From Micromussa lordhowensis (lineage: Eukaryota; Cnidaria; Anthozoa; Scleractinia; Lobophylliidae): a DNA stretch of 64,000 bases. Shown here piece after piece: positions 37,301 through 47,177 of this stretch. Numbering within the stretch: the first letter of the stretch is position 1; each line of letters begins with the position of its first letter. The DNA lies in assembly GCA_964020085.1 (NCBI GenBank), contig OZ026598.1:5587524-5651523 (forward strand), read 5' to 3'. The position numbers and the translations under genes are program-made. The notes beneath the pieces were generated by a model, which had not been told where the DNA came from, searched no databases, and saw only the letters and a program-made list of their open reading frames with translations.

Positions 37301-39132
37301 GGTTACTTTGGTTTGGAGAGAGATGGAAGTGAAAATAAAAGCAGTTTCTCTGTGCACAGGACTGAGGGCTACTCTGATATAATAACCCAACAATCTTATG
37401 AAAATCTTAGGAAATGTGACAGAGTTAAGCATCTTGTCCCAGATTTATGCATTGCCTGACTGGACATTATGCTATGAGCAGCCTTTGACCTTATACTGTG
37501 TTAGAAAAGGTTTAATAATTAACTGTTATTGCACAATATATTAGAACCTGTTTAGAGCAGACACCCTGTATTAAGCGGACACTAGTGAGTGTGCCAAGGA
37601 TGTCTGCTTAATACAGGTTTCACTGCATCTACAAAAAAATTGATCTACGAGTCCTCACATCTCTTACCTCTCAAGGGATTAGCATAACTTTCATGAAGTT
37701 TAAAGTGGACTTTTTTCACATAACTTGACATGTCCTGCAAAACATAACTTAATTTTATAAATGCTTTATAAATGCCGGTTGTCTAATAGATTACTCATGT
37801 TGGCGAAATTTAGAATGTTACATAGTACAAATGTAACAGACTTCAGGCTCGGGCGTGATTATATCATTACACATTGCCATTTCCTTTGCTGTTGCTATAT
37901 AGGAAAGACGTATAGCCTCAAAATTTGTGTTTCTTACCCTCCGCCATGTTGTTCAGGCCATTCTCTCGTGGTTTCGTGAACTCGTTCCAGGCTCCACAAT
38001 TTGCTCAGTGGAATTACAGATACAAACAAGCTTACAACGACCTTAAAACACATCTTCCATAGCCAGATTGAGCCAAGGTAAGAAGGTAACAACTTTCCTT
38101 CTTTTTGCCATTGGCATCTCCTTATGCCCAGAACAGCTTTTAGACATTATTTTGGGGGTTTTAAAAACCCAAGTCTGTTACATTTGCACAGTGTATAATG
38201 CTCGAAATTTCACCAACACAAGTAATCTATCAGAACCCCCACACATGAACACATTCTATTTTGGGGTGGTCCGTAGAGGGGGTCCGTAGGGGTAGTCTGC
38301 AGACCTGGTCCGTAGTGGGGGTCTGCGGACCGGGGGTCAGTGTTTTCGGAAATTTCACCAACACAAGTAATCTATCAGAACCCCCACACATGAACACATT
38401 CTATTTTGGGGTGGTCCGTAGAGGGGGTCCGTAGGGGTAGTCTGCAGACCTGGTCCGTAGTGGGGGTCTGCGGACCGGGGGTCAGTGTTTTCGGGTTACC
38501 CTCCCTACCCACCAACCCCCTACCATCCTTAATCAATCAATCGAAAATTTGTCCCTCTGTCTGTCTGTCTGTTTCAAAATGAGTCGTACAAAACGGCAAG
38601 TTTCATTGAAATGAAAATGCAACTTTTGGTGGAACACATTTTCATATGAATGGTTTTGCACAAAGACTCGTTTTGAGACGGAGGCAGAGGGTACCTTGGA
38701 AATGGCCTATTAATAACCTACTTCTATGTAAAAAGGTTTCATTTTTCTCCAGTTGCAAATCGAAAGTTGCATCTTGATATGAGTCTCTTCAAGTGAAATT
38801 TAGAGTTCCCTTGGTTGCAAACAAGCTATTTTAAAATCCTAAAATTTCATAAACAACATAAATTCTGGTCTGTAGTCGTGTTCATCGAGTGGTACACACC
38901 TCATTCTTGAAAGGCCGAAGAAACACTGTCCAGCCGTGCGTATGACCGTCGCTTTCTCGTTTTTTTCCAAAGTAGTGAGAAACATTTCCAAATATGACTG
39001 GCTTTACGATTGTAATACCCTTTAGAAAACGAAATAGAATAAATAGTTCTCAGTGAAAGGAAAGAACATTTTCAATTTTTCCAAAACAAAAAAACAAACC
39101 TTCACTCTTGCGTTGTCGCCAGAAGACGCCAT
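34351..39132 (-). CDS. YEATS4: YEATS domain-containing protein 4 (GAS41), complete, seven exons
   Basis: Exons in transcript order: 39132-39100, 39019-38900, 37734-37668, 37242-37148, 36731-36639, 35812-35731, 34547-34351. The phases agree and give 228 aa (human 227). The YEATS domain opens with [12 protein letters not shown] and [16 protein letters not shown]. The acyl-lysine reader residues are present: LHESY and the SGWGEF segment with its Trp. The segment [11 protein letters not shown] follows, then a C-terminal coiled coil (ISELHEKLK, then [11 protein letters not shown]). In animals this protein is a shared subunit of the TIP60/p400 and SRCAP complexes and reads acylated histone H3, linking it to H2A.Z deposition in the nucleus. 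Intron 6 contains a 150-bp-period tandem repeat and intron 5 contains a SINE. Confidence 0.96.
35039..35490. repeat. Three-copy tandem repeat, period about 150 bp
   Basis: The block ATTGACCATCA[CT]AAGAAAT begins at about 35039, 35194 and 35342. Each unit continues with GTCAGGAA and AATTGACATTTTGAA. The third unit is more diverged and shorter. It lies in YEATS4 intron 6. Confidence 0.8.
36044..36343 (+). mobile_element. tRNA-derived SINE, family S copy 2
   Basis: The head has AGCCTCATGGTTAGTACAC and the B box GGTTCAAGCC; the body has ACATTGTGTTGTGTTCTTGG, GGGCAAGACACTTAACTCTC and CCCATCCAGGGAGGGGTAG. It lies in YEATS4 intron 5, antisense. Confidence 0.8.
37545..37625. mobile_element. Small MITE-like inverted repeat
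   Basis: AACCTGTTTAGAGCAGACACCC is mirrored imperfectly by TGTCTGCTTAATACAGGTTTCACTG. It resembles the GGCCGC/GGTGGCCG debris at 6100-6220 and the element at 20547 in style. Low certainty. Confidence 0.4.
38204..38493 (+). repeat. 145-bp tandem duplication, GC-rich
   Basis: Two units beginning GAAATTTCACCAACACAAG at 38204 and 38349 appear identical, implying a recent duplication. The 3' half of each unit is full of GGTCCGTAG and GGTCTGCGGACC motifs. It lies in YEATS4 intron 2. Confidence 0.9.
38570..38712. mobile_element. Foldback MITE, family H (partial)
   Basis: It ends GGAAATGGCCTATTA and contains ATTTTCATATGAATGG and AAGACTCGTTTTGAGA, shared with the fuller copy at 39972-40149. Confidence 0.5.
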
Positions 39133-39825
39133 ATTGTTTCAGTCAGCGGAGACTATCGCGGGCTCACTTTATTGCCACCTAAGATCTTCAAATACCCTTA
39201 ACAAAGATTCCCAGATTTATGGGACAAAATGACTTCAACCAGACCAAGAAAGAACCAATCAGAACGTTCGGACTTACCTCATACCGTAAACTTCTGAAAG
39301 TAACGACCCCCAGAAAGCAACGTCAAAAAATTGTGGATGAATTCCTAAAGAAGCGATCCTTACGAAAGTAGCGAGGCCACTCCTAAAACCTCCACCTCCC
39401 TAAAAATAGTGAGACCCACTGGTAGGTTCAGTAGTAGCGGAGCTTCCATTCCCATATAGGAAAGAAAAGGAAACCCATGAATTGATTTTCTCATGGTTGT
39501 CATGGCAGCGGTATTGCTCGTGGGCGCGCACGCACGACAACGACGGCGACGACGGAGTCGAGCTAGATGGCGGCCACACTCCATGTTAATAGGTTGGCAG
39601 AGACATGCGCTCTTGGTTTCTAGCGTCCTTCTTTAATATTGAACATTCATGTTATGGTCAATTGACACCTGTTAAACAAGGTATCTGCTGACCAGTATCA
39701 CGTGACCATATCGTGTGCTCAGGTTATGAGCGCATCGAGATCTCGTAATTTTTTAATTTGACCGCGTGCTGGTTTTCGATTGGATCACAGACTCATGTTA
39801 GGTAAACTCGTTATAAACAGGGCTG
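39133..39825. other. Upstream flank of YEATS4
   Basis: Probable 5' UTR and promoter of YEATS4. No TATA box is obvious. Repetitive GACGACGGCG codon-like runs near 39540-39560 create short ORFs that are not convincing. Confidence 0.4.
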
Positions 39826-39971
39826 GGTTGTTCTGAAGCCTAACCCAGCTAACCCTTATTAAGTTGAAATGGTACCCTAAAATATGGTGATGTTCATGAA
39901 AAAAGACCCTTGAACACGAAAAAAGCTTTAAAGACATGTACAATTCGATTGGTATGAAAAGCTTTGCCTCG

Positions 39972-40149
39972 AATAGACCATTTCCGAGTTACCTAAAGCC
40001 TCTCTTTCAAAGCGAGGCCTGGTGCACAACCACTCATATGAAAATGAGTTTAATTTGCATGTGAATGAAATCTCATTTTCATATGAAAGGGATGAGCACC
40101 AAGACTCGCTTTGAGAAAGATGCTAAAGGTAATTCGGAAATGGCCTATT
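39972..40149. mobile_element. Foldback MITE, family H
   Basis: It starts AATAGACCATTTCCGAGTTACC and ends with the reverse complement of AATAGGCCATTTCCGAATTACC. Inner arms include CATATGAAAATGAG and its complement, and CTCTTTCAAAGCGAG against CTCGCTTTGAGAAAG. Confidence 0.65.
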
Positions 40150-40300
40150 GCCATCACAGGCTCATTCATTTCCCTTATGTAATCGAATATTTCCTACAAC
40201 TGCGGTTACTTTTTACAAAATGTAACAACCAGTGCACCCCGTCCCCCGAGATCCAATTTGCACCCCGCGCCCATTATTTAAGAAATAGAAAACATGTGCC

Positions 40301-40335
40301 GTGTTTCTATCGAGCTATAGAAACACGAGTGAAAG

Positions 40336-40366
<31 letters not shown>

Positions 40367-40367
40367 G

Positions 40368-40398
<31 letters not shown>

Positions 40399-40447
40399 GA
40401 GTTCTCCCAAACTTTCACGAGTATTTCTATAACTCGATAGGAACACG
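40301..40447. repeat. Palindromic foldback with CTATCGAG[CT]TATAG ends
   Basis: The arms GTGTTTCTATCGAGCTATAG and AGTGAAAGTTTGGGAGAAC are mirrored by GTTCTCCCAAACTTTCACG and TATAACTCGATAGGAACAC. The centre is CGAGCCGCAGGCGAG. Confidence 0.7.
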
Positions 40448-40795
40448 GAGAACATGTTTTCTATTCTCTTAGAAAATACCGCGGCGAAGAAAAAGAAAAA
40501 CAACTTGTTTACTTCGATCATCAAAATGTAGATTCTCTTTGTTCGCGCCATCATTACGTCAACAGCTCGTGCTAGTTCTGTGTTTCTATCGAGTTATAGA
40601 AACACGGGTATTTCTATAACTCGATAGGAACACGGAGAACATGTTTTCTATTTCTCTTAGAAAATACCGCGGCGAAGAGAAAGAAAAACAACTTGTTTAC
40701 TTCGATCATCAAAATGTAGATTCTCTTTGTTCGCGCCATCATTACGTCAACAGCTCGTGCTAGTTCTGTGTTTCTATCGAGTTATAGAAACACGG
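40422..40795 (+). repeat. 187-bp tandem duplication overlapping the palindrome
   Basis: Units beginning TATTTCTATAACTCGATAGG at 40422 and 40609 differ by about two changes. Each unit spans one palindrome end and about 130 bp of unique sequence. Confidence 0.85.
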
Positions 40796-42329
40796 TTTTA
40801 AAAAAATTAACGTGCGTATTTGCTTTGGGTTATTTTCTAATTATGACTTGTTAAATGCTTAATTCTTCGTGTAAGAAACTTAAAGTGCATTTTTCTCAAA
40901 TGTCTACTTTTGCACCGACTGACTTCACGCTAACATTTCTACTTTGCAAAGTATTTAAGTAGACTTTCTGAAACTTGGGGTGATCAAACACCAATAGTGT
41001 GGTGATGCAATAAACCAAAAGAATCGTAATATTTTAACGCCTGTCAAGCAACATGAGATGATTTGTCCCCTGAGTGTGGTGTAAAATAAGGTTATTTCTT
41101 ATAACAAGGTTATTTATTATATAAAGCCTGTTGAAAACACTGAAAACAGGAATTAACTGTCAAAACTTAGGTTCATTGCACAGAACAAAACATAAACTTA
41201 CACGATATGCCCGTTTGACAGTCAAATCTTGTTTTGTAAAAGAGCAGGAAGTGTTGGCGTCAATACTATAAGACACTACCTCACAAGGCTGTGGCTGGTT
41301 GCCATAGCAACCATTTTGAGTAAAACCTTCAAAATTAATTTATTTTCTCTTCACAGTGCAATCGCACACAATTGATCTTTTTCACCATATTTAAACAAAC
41401 TTTTTGGTCCCTTTTAGGGTACCATTCCACCTTAACGCTAACCTAACCCTAACCCGTAACGCTAACCCAGGATTTTAAAAATTAACCGAGGTATAAATTT
41501 TTCTTGTATACAAATGTTTTTCATGTACTGCTTTTATTTTGTGTATTTTGAGGACTTTGAGATTGTTCAAACTCGAAACAGAAGGCCAAACGACATAAAC
41601 AGAAATTTTCACGGTAAAGTTACAGCTCAAATTACTTATCCTGGGTTAGCTTAATCGGGCTTTGAACAACCCGGCCAAGGAGCTGCGCTTTTAGGCTTGG
41701 CTAAATCTATGTATTAGATTTATTTTTCCAATATAGACAGTCAGGTGAAAGTTACGAGTGGTAACTTGATTGAAGGCACTTTACAACAACGGAAGGTCTC
41801 GTTTATGCCACGGAGCATTGTGAAATGTCAATTCTTGCTTTTCATCAAGTAACAGGAACTTTGATTCAAATTACATGAAGAGATCGCCTTAATGTGACAT
41901 TAATATAGGGTGCTTTCCATTCGACCGAAAATTATGGAAATTCCGGCTGGGGGGGGGGGGGGGAGCGAATGGAACAGACATTTTCCGGACTCTCATTCCG
42001 AAATTTTGGGTGTACTTCGCGAGGTTTGCCTCAAATTCCGGAAAAATCGGAATAGCCGGAAAATTCCTCATTTTCGCTCGCGCCCAGTTTCTCCGAGCCT
42101 CGAAATCGGACTCAACATGGCTGATCCGCAAGCTTCTCCACACCAGTGCTCGTCATGTTTTCTATCTGACAGACGACTTTCTTGCTTCAACATTGTTGCA
42201 ATGGATTGGCCATAGCAAGCTTTAGTAAGTAGTGTGAAAATACATATAAGCTACGTGAAATGTGGACATGACCGCGCGAGTGAACAGCTTGCCTTGTCAG
42301 GAAAATAAAGAGGTATCTTACCCTTAATC

Positions 42330-44080
42330 CCGACATAGTCAATCGAACGTTCGCTAATCGAAGCCAATCGAACTTACAAAAACATTTTGCCAATCGAACG
42401 CAATCGAACGTTCGGTAATCGAACATAATCGAACTCAATCGAACATACCCGAACACCTCAACAATCAGAAACACGAACCAGTTTCATCTGGTCAGAAACA
42501 AAGCGTTGCGCCGGTCAAATAAGTTATTTATTGGCTGTTATTTCAAACACGAGTACAACAGCCAAGATGTCGGACAGGGTAGAGGTGAAACTTGCTATTC
42601 TGGACGCGGTGGTAAACTGGGGCTACCATGAGTGCTCTTTCGTCGTCGGTGTCGGGGATAATTTTTTGTCAAGCAGAAAAGAGGAGATAGGGGTCCGGCT
42701 CTGAGGGCAACTGACGATGACCGCGGCCAGCTTGGTCATTTACAACGTCAACTGGTGACTTTGCTATGGCCGACGAGAAAAACAGGAAAAACTTGAAATT
42801 AGGAAATTGAAGGAAGGAGATCATCTCGACAAGTGTTACCAACAGTGGTCTTAAGTTGGGCGATATGGCTGCATTATTTGTTCCCGGTTTAAATCTGGTA
42901 GTGGGAAAAGTTGTTCAGAGGATAACAAGGACATTAAAAGCATCCACCTCCTTCCCTGTTCTGTATCTCGACAAGGACATCGTGAAATTACCAAGCTTGA
43001 CGGAAGTAGCTGTTAACGTTTTTTATGGAGTTTCGGATATTGCTTCTGAAAGTCTGCCACAAACATATTCTGTTTCGACTTCGTGTATGTGGTGTAATGC
43101 TAAAGAGTGTGCCAGGGTGTTACATTGCCAGGTTTTAGATGGAAAATTTTGTATGGACGAACAAGACATGACTTTTATAAAAACAAAGTTATCTGCATTC
43201 ATGGAAAATGAACGCGGTGAACGTGTTAGACTGCGAGAAAAAGAGGAAAAGCTTGAGAAAATTAGGAAACTCAAGGAAGGAGATCCAATGACAGTTATTT
43301 TATTACGAAAAGTACTTTTGGAAATGGAAGTGAATTTTAAAGCAAGTGATTCTAAGAAAAAACTCGTTGAAAGAGTTTTAACGGAAAGATCAAAGGCCAA
43401 TAGGGCCAATAACGCGTCAAGGGAACATACCACAGACGCCGAGCTCATTCAAGATCAAACATCAACATCATCCGATTCATCCTCTACATCTTTAACAACT
43501 TTAAAATACTCCACGTACTTCGCTTCCATTCCGGATATCCCAAAAGCAGCAGTAGAGCCCAACACCAATGCGGTAGTGTGCAGGAATATTGGCAATACAT
43601 ACTTTGTTTACTTTATTGATTATGACGGTAAGAAAAATTTTTTTGTTATTGGTGTTAGTGTTATTTCTTTTACATTTAATGAACCGTTGTGACATCAAAA
43701 GTTTAGCTTACATTGCTTGCGTTTTGCAGCATCTTCTGCAAGGCACCACTTGCAGTTTTAATGGAAATCTACTTTGAGGTAACGAGGACACTTTTAGCGC
43801 CAGTAGTAACTATTTTGTACACACTGTACACTGTTGCGCGCGTCCAGATTCAGTTGCAGTGGTTGTTTTCTAGTTATCTAAGCGAAGCTTTAGCGACGAC
43901 GGTATAAATCTTTTAAAAATTTCGGTGTTATAAACGATTGGGTTCGGTAATCGAACTTAATCGAATTCACAAAAAAACTCCAGTTCGATTATGTTCGATT
44001 GCCGAACCAATCGAACTCCGATTGGGTTCGAATGCTTTCTGGTTCGGTTTAGTTCGATTGACTACGCCGGGAGCTTGCAT
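42330..44080. mobile_element. Inner TIR element with arrays of ATCGAAC subterminal motifs
   Basis: The left end CCCGACATAGTCAATCGAAC matches the reverse complement of the right end (CCCGGCGTAGTCAATCGAAC). Next to each end are roughly 130 bases with about eight copies of ATCGAAC or its complement. Such arrays are typical transposase-binding regions of DNA transposons. A single long ORF lies inside. No TSD was recognised. Confidence 0.6.
42865..43627 (+). CDS. Unrecognised ORF inside the inner TIR element
   Basis: The ORF runs open from the in-frame ATG at 42865 (the frame also opens upstream) to either a GACG|gtaag donor after 43627 or a stop at 43690-43692. It has a five-Cys motif (C-x2-C-x4-C-x5-C-x7-C, CMWC to KFC), a Lys/Glu-rich coiled-coil-like stretch, and a SAP-like segment (LLRKVLLEMEV, then SKKKLVERVL) that may bind DNA. 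A Ser/Thr-rich linker follows. No DDE transposase signature was seen. It could be an accessory transposon protein, the N-terminal exon of a transposase whose rest is lost, or a captured gene. Confidence 0.45.
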
Positions 44081-44349
44081 GCTACACTGATAAAAGTTAT
44101 ATCGTCGTCTTCATCTAACACATCGTTTGTTTCAACTTCAGAGTTGTCAAGCAACTCCAAAGCAAGTAAAAAGGTTGCGAAACTTGCAACGTGATGACCT
44201 GGGACTGGTTAGTCTAACCAACCGGAAAATACTGTTCCATTCGTCACATGGAATACCGGGAATTTCAAAGCAGAATATTTGGTCGAATGGAAAGCGCCCA
44301 TTGATTTAAACTGGAAGAAGAGACCAGTCGTATCAACTTTGTATAACGT

Positions 44350-44675
44350 TTCTTATTATATGGGTAGCTCCGTGAGCGGGCAAGATGAATCAAATCCTGC
44401 GCTGTGATTGGCTACCCCGGTGAGCGGGCAAGACGGAGCTATCTTGCCTGCTCGAGACTACCCGCCTTGTCCCGCAAGATTTCCCCGAAAGCCATAGAAT
44501 AAATCCTTTATTGACCAAGCTTGTTCGGTCAAGATGGCTTGATATTGGCCTCGTTCTTTTTTTGCTTGTTGATGGACGTTGACCTCGTCTCGGTCCATAA
44601 AAACGCAAAAAAGAACTCGACCAATATCCAGCCATCTTGACCTCACACTTGGTCAATAACCCATATTTATTCCCC
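44350..44675. mobile_element. Foldback MITE, family D copy 1
   Basis: It contains GAGCGGGCAAGAT repeats and the inverted pair TTGACC[AG]A...GGTCAAGATGGCT and AGCCATCTTGACC. The same sequence in the opposite orientation lies at 54345-54660, so the two are copies of one family. Confidence 0.75.
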
Positions 44676-46160
44676 GAAAGTATACGATCCTTCGAAAGTC
44701 GAAAGTAACGAGCCTGGCTGCTAACTACGGTATAGTAATACCTCTTGTTCTTTCTTAACTTTCATAATGTATAATCAAACAGAAACTAACGGTCTGTTAA
44801 TAGGTTGTACATTGTCCCAGTTTCGACAAAAAAAAAAACACTTGAGAAACGTCGAAAATGGTCAACTACTCTTTCGACCCTGCCGTTTTACTGAGATCAA
44901 AGGTTTATCGCACAATGCCATGATGATAATACCAGTAGAATGTCTAATTCTTTTCGTTTTTAATAAATTACTTCTAGTTCGTTTTTAAATATATGCTAGA
45001 TTCCATAGGAGAACTACGTATTTCAAAACACTATTTTTCGTTTATAAAGACCAATTATATAGTCGTGCGTTCAAAGCCTTGTACACTCTTGATTTTTTAT
45101 ACGAATATATGTTTTATAAGAATATCGAGGCTGAAATTTAAAGAATATTTTAAGAAATAAACCGTAGGCTGAGATTTTGAAAGAATGCATTTTTTTGTGT
45201 TAAAAGTTTGTAAATCAACACAGTGATGCGTTTTTAACTAACCCCGTATAAAACGCTTCCTTCTATTAACGGCAAACTGAAGTAGCCAAAAAGCAACAAA
45301 AAGAGCACTAGCCGTGTGTTTGATGCTCTGATGTCTGCAGGCTGGGTCCAAATTTACACTAATACCATCCAGACTTTTATAACTACCCGTAGGTCATATA
45401 AGAAAAAATAGAAATCTATTCTGCCTCTGAAACATTATTACAAAAAGTAAAAAGTGTAACTAGACATGAAATTAATGCAACCTCGAGCTCAGCTTAGGAA
45501 GCGTCCCTGTAGGGGGCTTAGATGCCGGGGCTTGCGTGAAACCTTCGAATGCGTACGCTAGCTCACTACCTGCCCACCCCACCCTGACCGTTTCGCCGTT
45601 GGGCACCAGCCCCTACGCATATGTTTATAAATTCAAAAAACACTCATCACCTTGTACACATACAAAAAAATGCGCTCGCGATGTGACTCCGGCTAAGCAG
45701 TTCAATATTTTAATGCGTGCTTTAGTCTCACTGAAGCTGAGGCTAATATATCAAACATATTAGATAAGTTGTGCCATAATATCGTATTTTCAAATGAGCT
45801 ACAAAAGAAAATTAAACCGATCACGGCTGAGTAAATACCTTATTTAAATAAGATGACAAGTTGTAGTTCATTCGTAACGAGCTACGACAAAGTAATCTTG
45901 ACCCGCCGTGATTTCCGTTCCGTAAAATAAATCTAAAACTACACTCAAAATATCCCATTTTTTAAAAAAATAATTACCAATGTGTCCTCCTCGTGTTGGG
46001 AACGATAGGGTTAAAGACATCAATATGATTGACAATGATATAGAAACATCCTAGAACTCTAAATATTTACATTAGCGAGCAAGTCCGAAACCCGCTTGAA
46101 ATGCGATAGCTATCTTCAAATGTCTTCAGCACTTTTTTTGAATTGATACTGAAACACAAT
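44676..46160. other. Intergenic, nothing recognised
   Basis: AT-rich sequence downstream of the GPCR gene; short ORFs here have no motif or splice support. Confidence 0.45.
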
Positions 46161-47177
46161 CTAACTCGGTGACGGATTGTCGCTTGATGTGTTGTATGTT
46201 CCAGAAATCGCTCCTAAAGAGTTCATTGAAATGTTTAAGTGTGCAGAAACTGAACGTAACTTTCGCATAATCTTTCCACATGTTATTAGTTTAGCGAACG
46301 CTTTACGGTACGGTTGCAGCCGCCATGCGAAAACGAAAGGGTTCATACTCGAATTGGCCATGATCAGAATGTAATTTATGTCCCTTGCCCAGTGTATAAA
46401 TACACAGTTGCAACTTCCGCAAAAGCTGATCACGTAAATAAGAATCAGAGACGGAAGAAAACAACAGATGAACAGGGCCAGCATGATCAGAAAAGTTTTC
46501 GTAATTTTCTTCTCCCATTTCATCGCTCGCTTCTTGACTCGGTTGTCTTGTTCATGGCCGTCATGTAAGGAGTCCCAGTGTTTGATTTGATGCTTGAAAT
46601 TCCTGAAGACTTTAGCGTAAGTCAGGCACAGCACTGCAAAGGTAGCTACTACTGCCGTGTTAGCGAAGACGAACTGGTACTTCAAATAACCCACCTTGAA
46701 GTAAAGAAGCGCAAATCCAATGGAGAAGACCCAAAGGGCAACTGAAACGATGGCGGCTCTTTTTATTGTCAGCCTACTCTTGTATTTCAGTGGGTCTGTG
46801 ATGGCAATGAATCTGTCCACAGTCAAGGCAGCCAAACTCAGCAGCGAAGCAGTCGTGGAGATGAAAGATCCAACCCGTCTCGCATGATCTCGGCGGAGAA
46901 GTGTCGGGCGATGAGTCAAAGCTTCGCGCACGTAGAAGTCGATCGACATCGGCAGCGCGACACATCCCACGATTAAATCTGCTGCCGCTAAATTAGCTAC
47001 TAGGAAGTTGAATGGAGATCGTAGATTCCGATTAGGATCGATAACGACGGCCAGAAGTACAAGAAGGTTACCCGTGACAGTTGTAGCGGTGAGAACAGAG
47101 CAGGAGGTAGCTGAAGTGATGCTTAACTCAGTCGGAGCAGAGATATTCGCACACGGGTACAAGCCGATCAAAGACAT
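46161..47177 (-). CDS. Class A G protein-coupled receptor, intronless, 338 aa
   Basis: Seven hydrophobic segments fit a rhodopsin-like receptor. Landmarks: GNLLVLL in TM1, NLAAADL in TM2, LTVDRFIAI at the end of TM3 (DRF in place of DRY), CCFLP in TM6 (in place of CWxP) and NSSMNPFVF in TM7 (in place of NPxxY). The Cys normally opening TM3 is Asp here and the second extracellular loop is very short without Cys, so the canonical disulfide is absent. TM5 lacks the usual Pro. These traits occur together in melanocortin-like and related receptors, but ligand and subfamily cannot be assigned. An intronless gene for a class A receptor is common in cnidarians. Confidence 0.9.
   Translation of the reverse strand: MSLIGLYPCANISAPTELSITSATSCSVLTATTVTGNLLVLLAVVIDPNRNLRSPFNFLVANLAAADLIVGCVALPMSIDFYVREALTHRPTLLRRDHARRVGSFISTTASLLSLAALTVDRFIAITDPLKYKSRLTIKRAAIVSVALWVFSIGFALLYFKVGYLKYQFVFANTAVVATFAVLCLTYAKVFRNFKHQIKHWDSLHDGHEQDNRVKKRAMKWEKKITKTFLIMLALFICCFLPSLILIYVISFCGSCNCVFIHWARDINYILIMANSSMNPFVFAWRLQPYRKAFAKLITCGKIMRKLRSVSAHLNISMNSLGAISGTYNTSSDNPSPS

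Larger units (their letters stand above)
39826..41685. mobile_element. Possible larger TIR element (GGCTGGGTTGTTC ends)
   Basis: The left end reads GGCTGGGTTGTTCTGAAGCC followed by TAACCCAGCTAACCC. The right end in reverse complement reads GGCCGGGTTGTTCAAAGCCC followed by AAGCTAACCCAGGATAAG. GGTACCCTAAAA near the left and TTTTAGGGTACC near the right also pair. It encloses family H and the 187-bp duplications. No TSD was confirmed. Confidence 0.45.
41908..44300. mobile_element. Outer TIR element of a nested pair
   Basis: The left end reads GGGTGCTTTCCATTCGACC with GGAAATTCCGG, GCGAATGGAACAG and ATTTTCCGG inside. The right end in reverse complement reads GGGCGCTTTCCATTCGACC with GAAATTCCCGG, CGAATGGAACAG and ATTTTCCGG. 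The inverted ends are therefore about 80-95 bases long. Flanks ATTAATAT and ATTGATTT are similar but not equal, so a TSD is uncertain. Confidence 0.6.

Noticed and set aside
39566..39622. Short ORF after GATGGCGGCC on the plus strand, as a divergent gene start opposite YEATS4
   Set aside because: It stops after about 18 codons and no donor site or continuing exon was found.
41430..41470. CTAACCCTAACCC, possible interstitial telomeric repeat
   Set aside because: Only about two imperfect units, and the sequence is part of the TAACCC-containing inverted end of the element at 39826-41685.
43023..43448. 141-aa minus-strand ORF
   Set aside because: Shadow of the ORF at 42865-43627 on the other strand.
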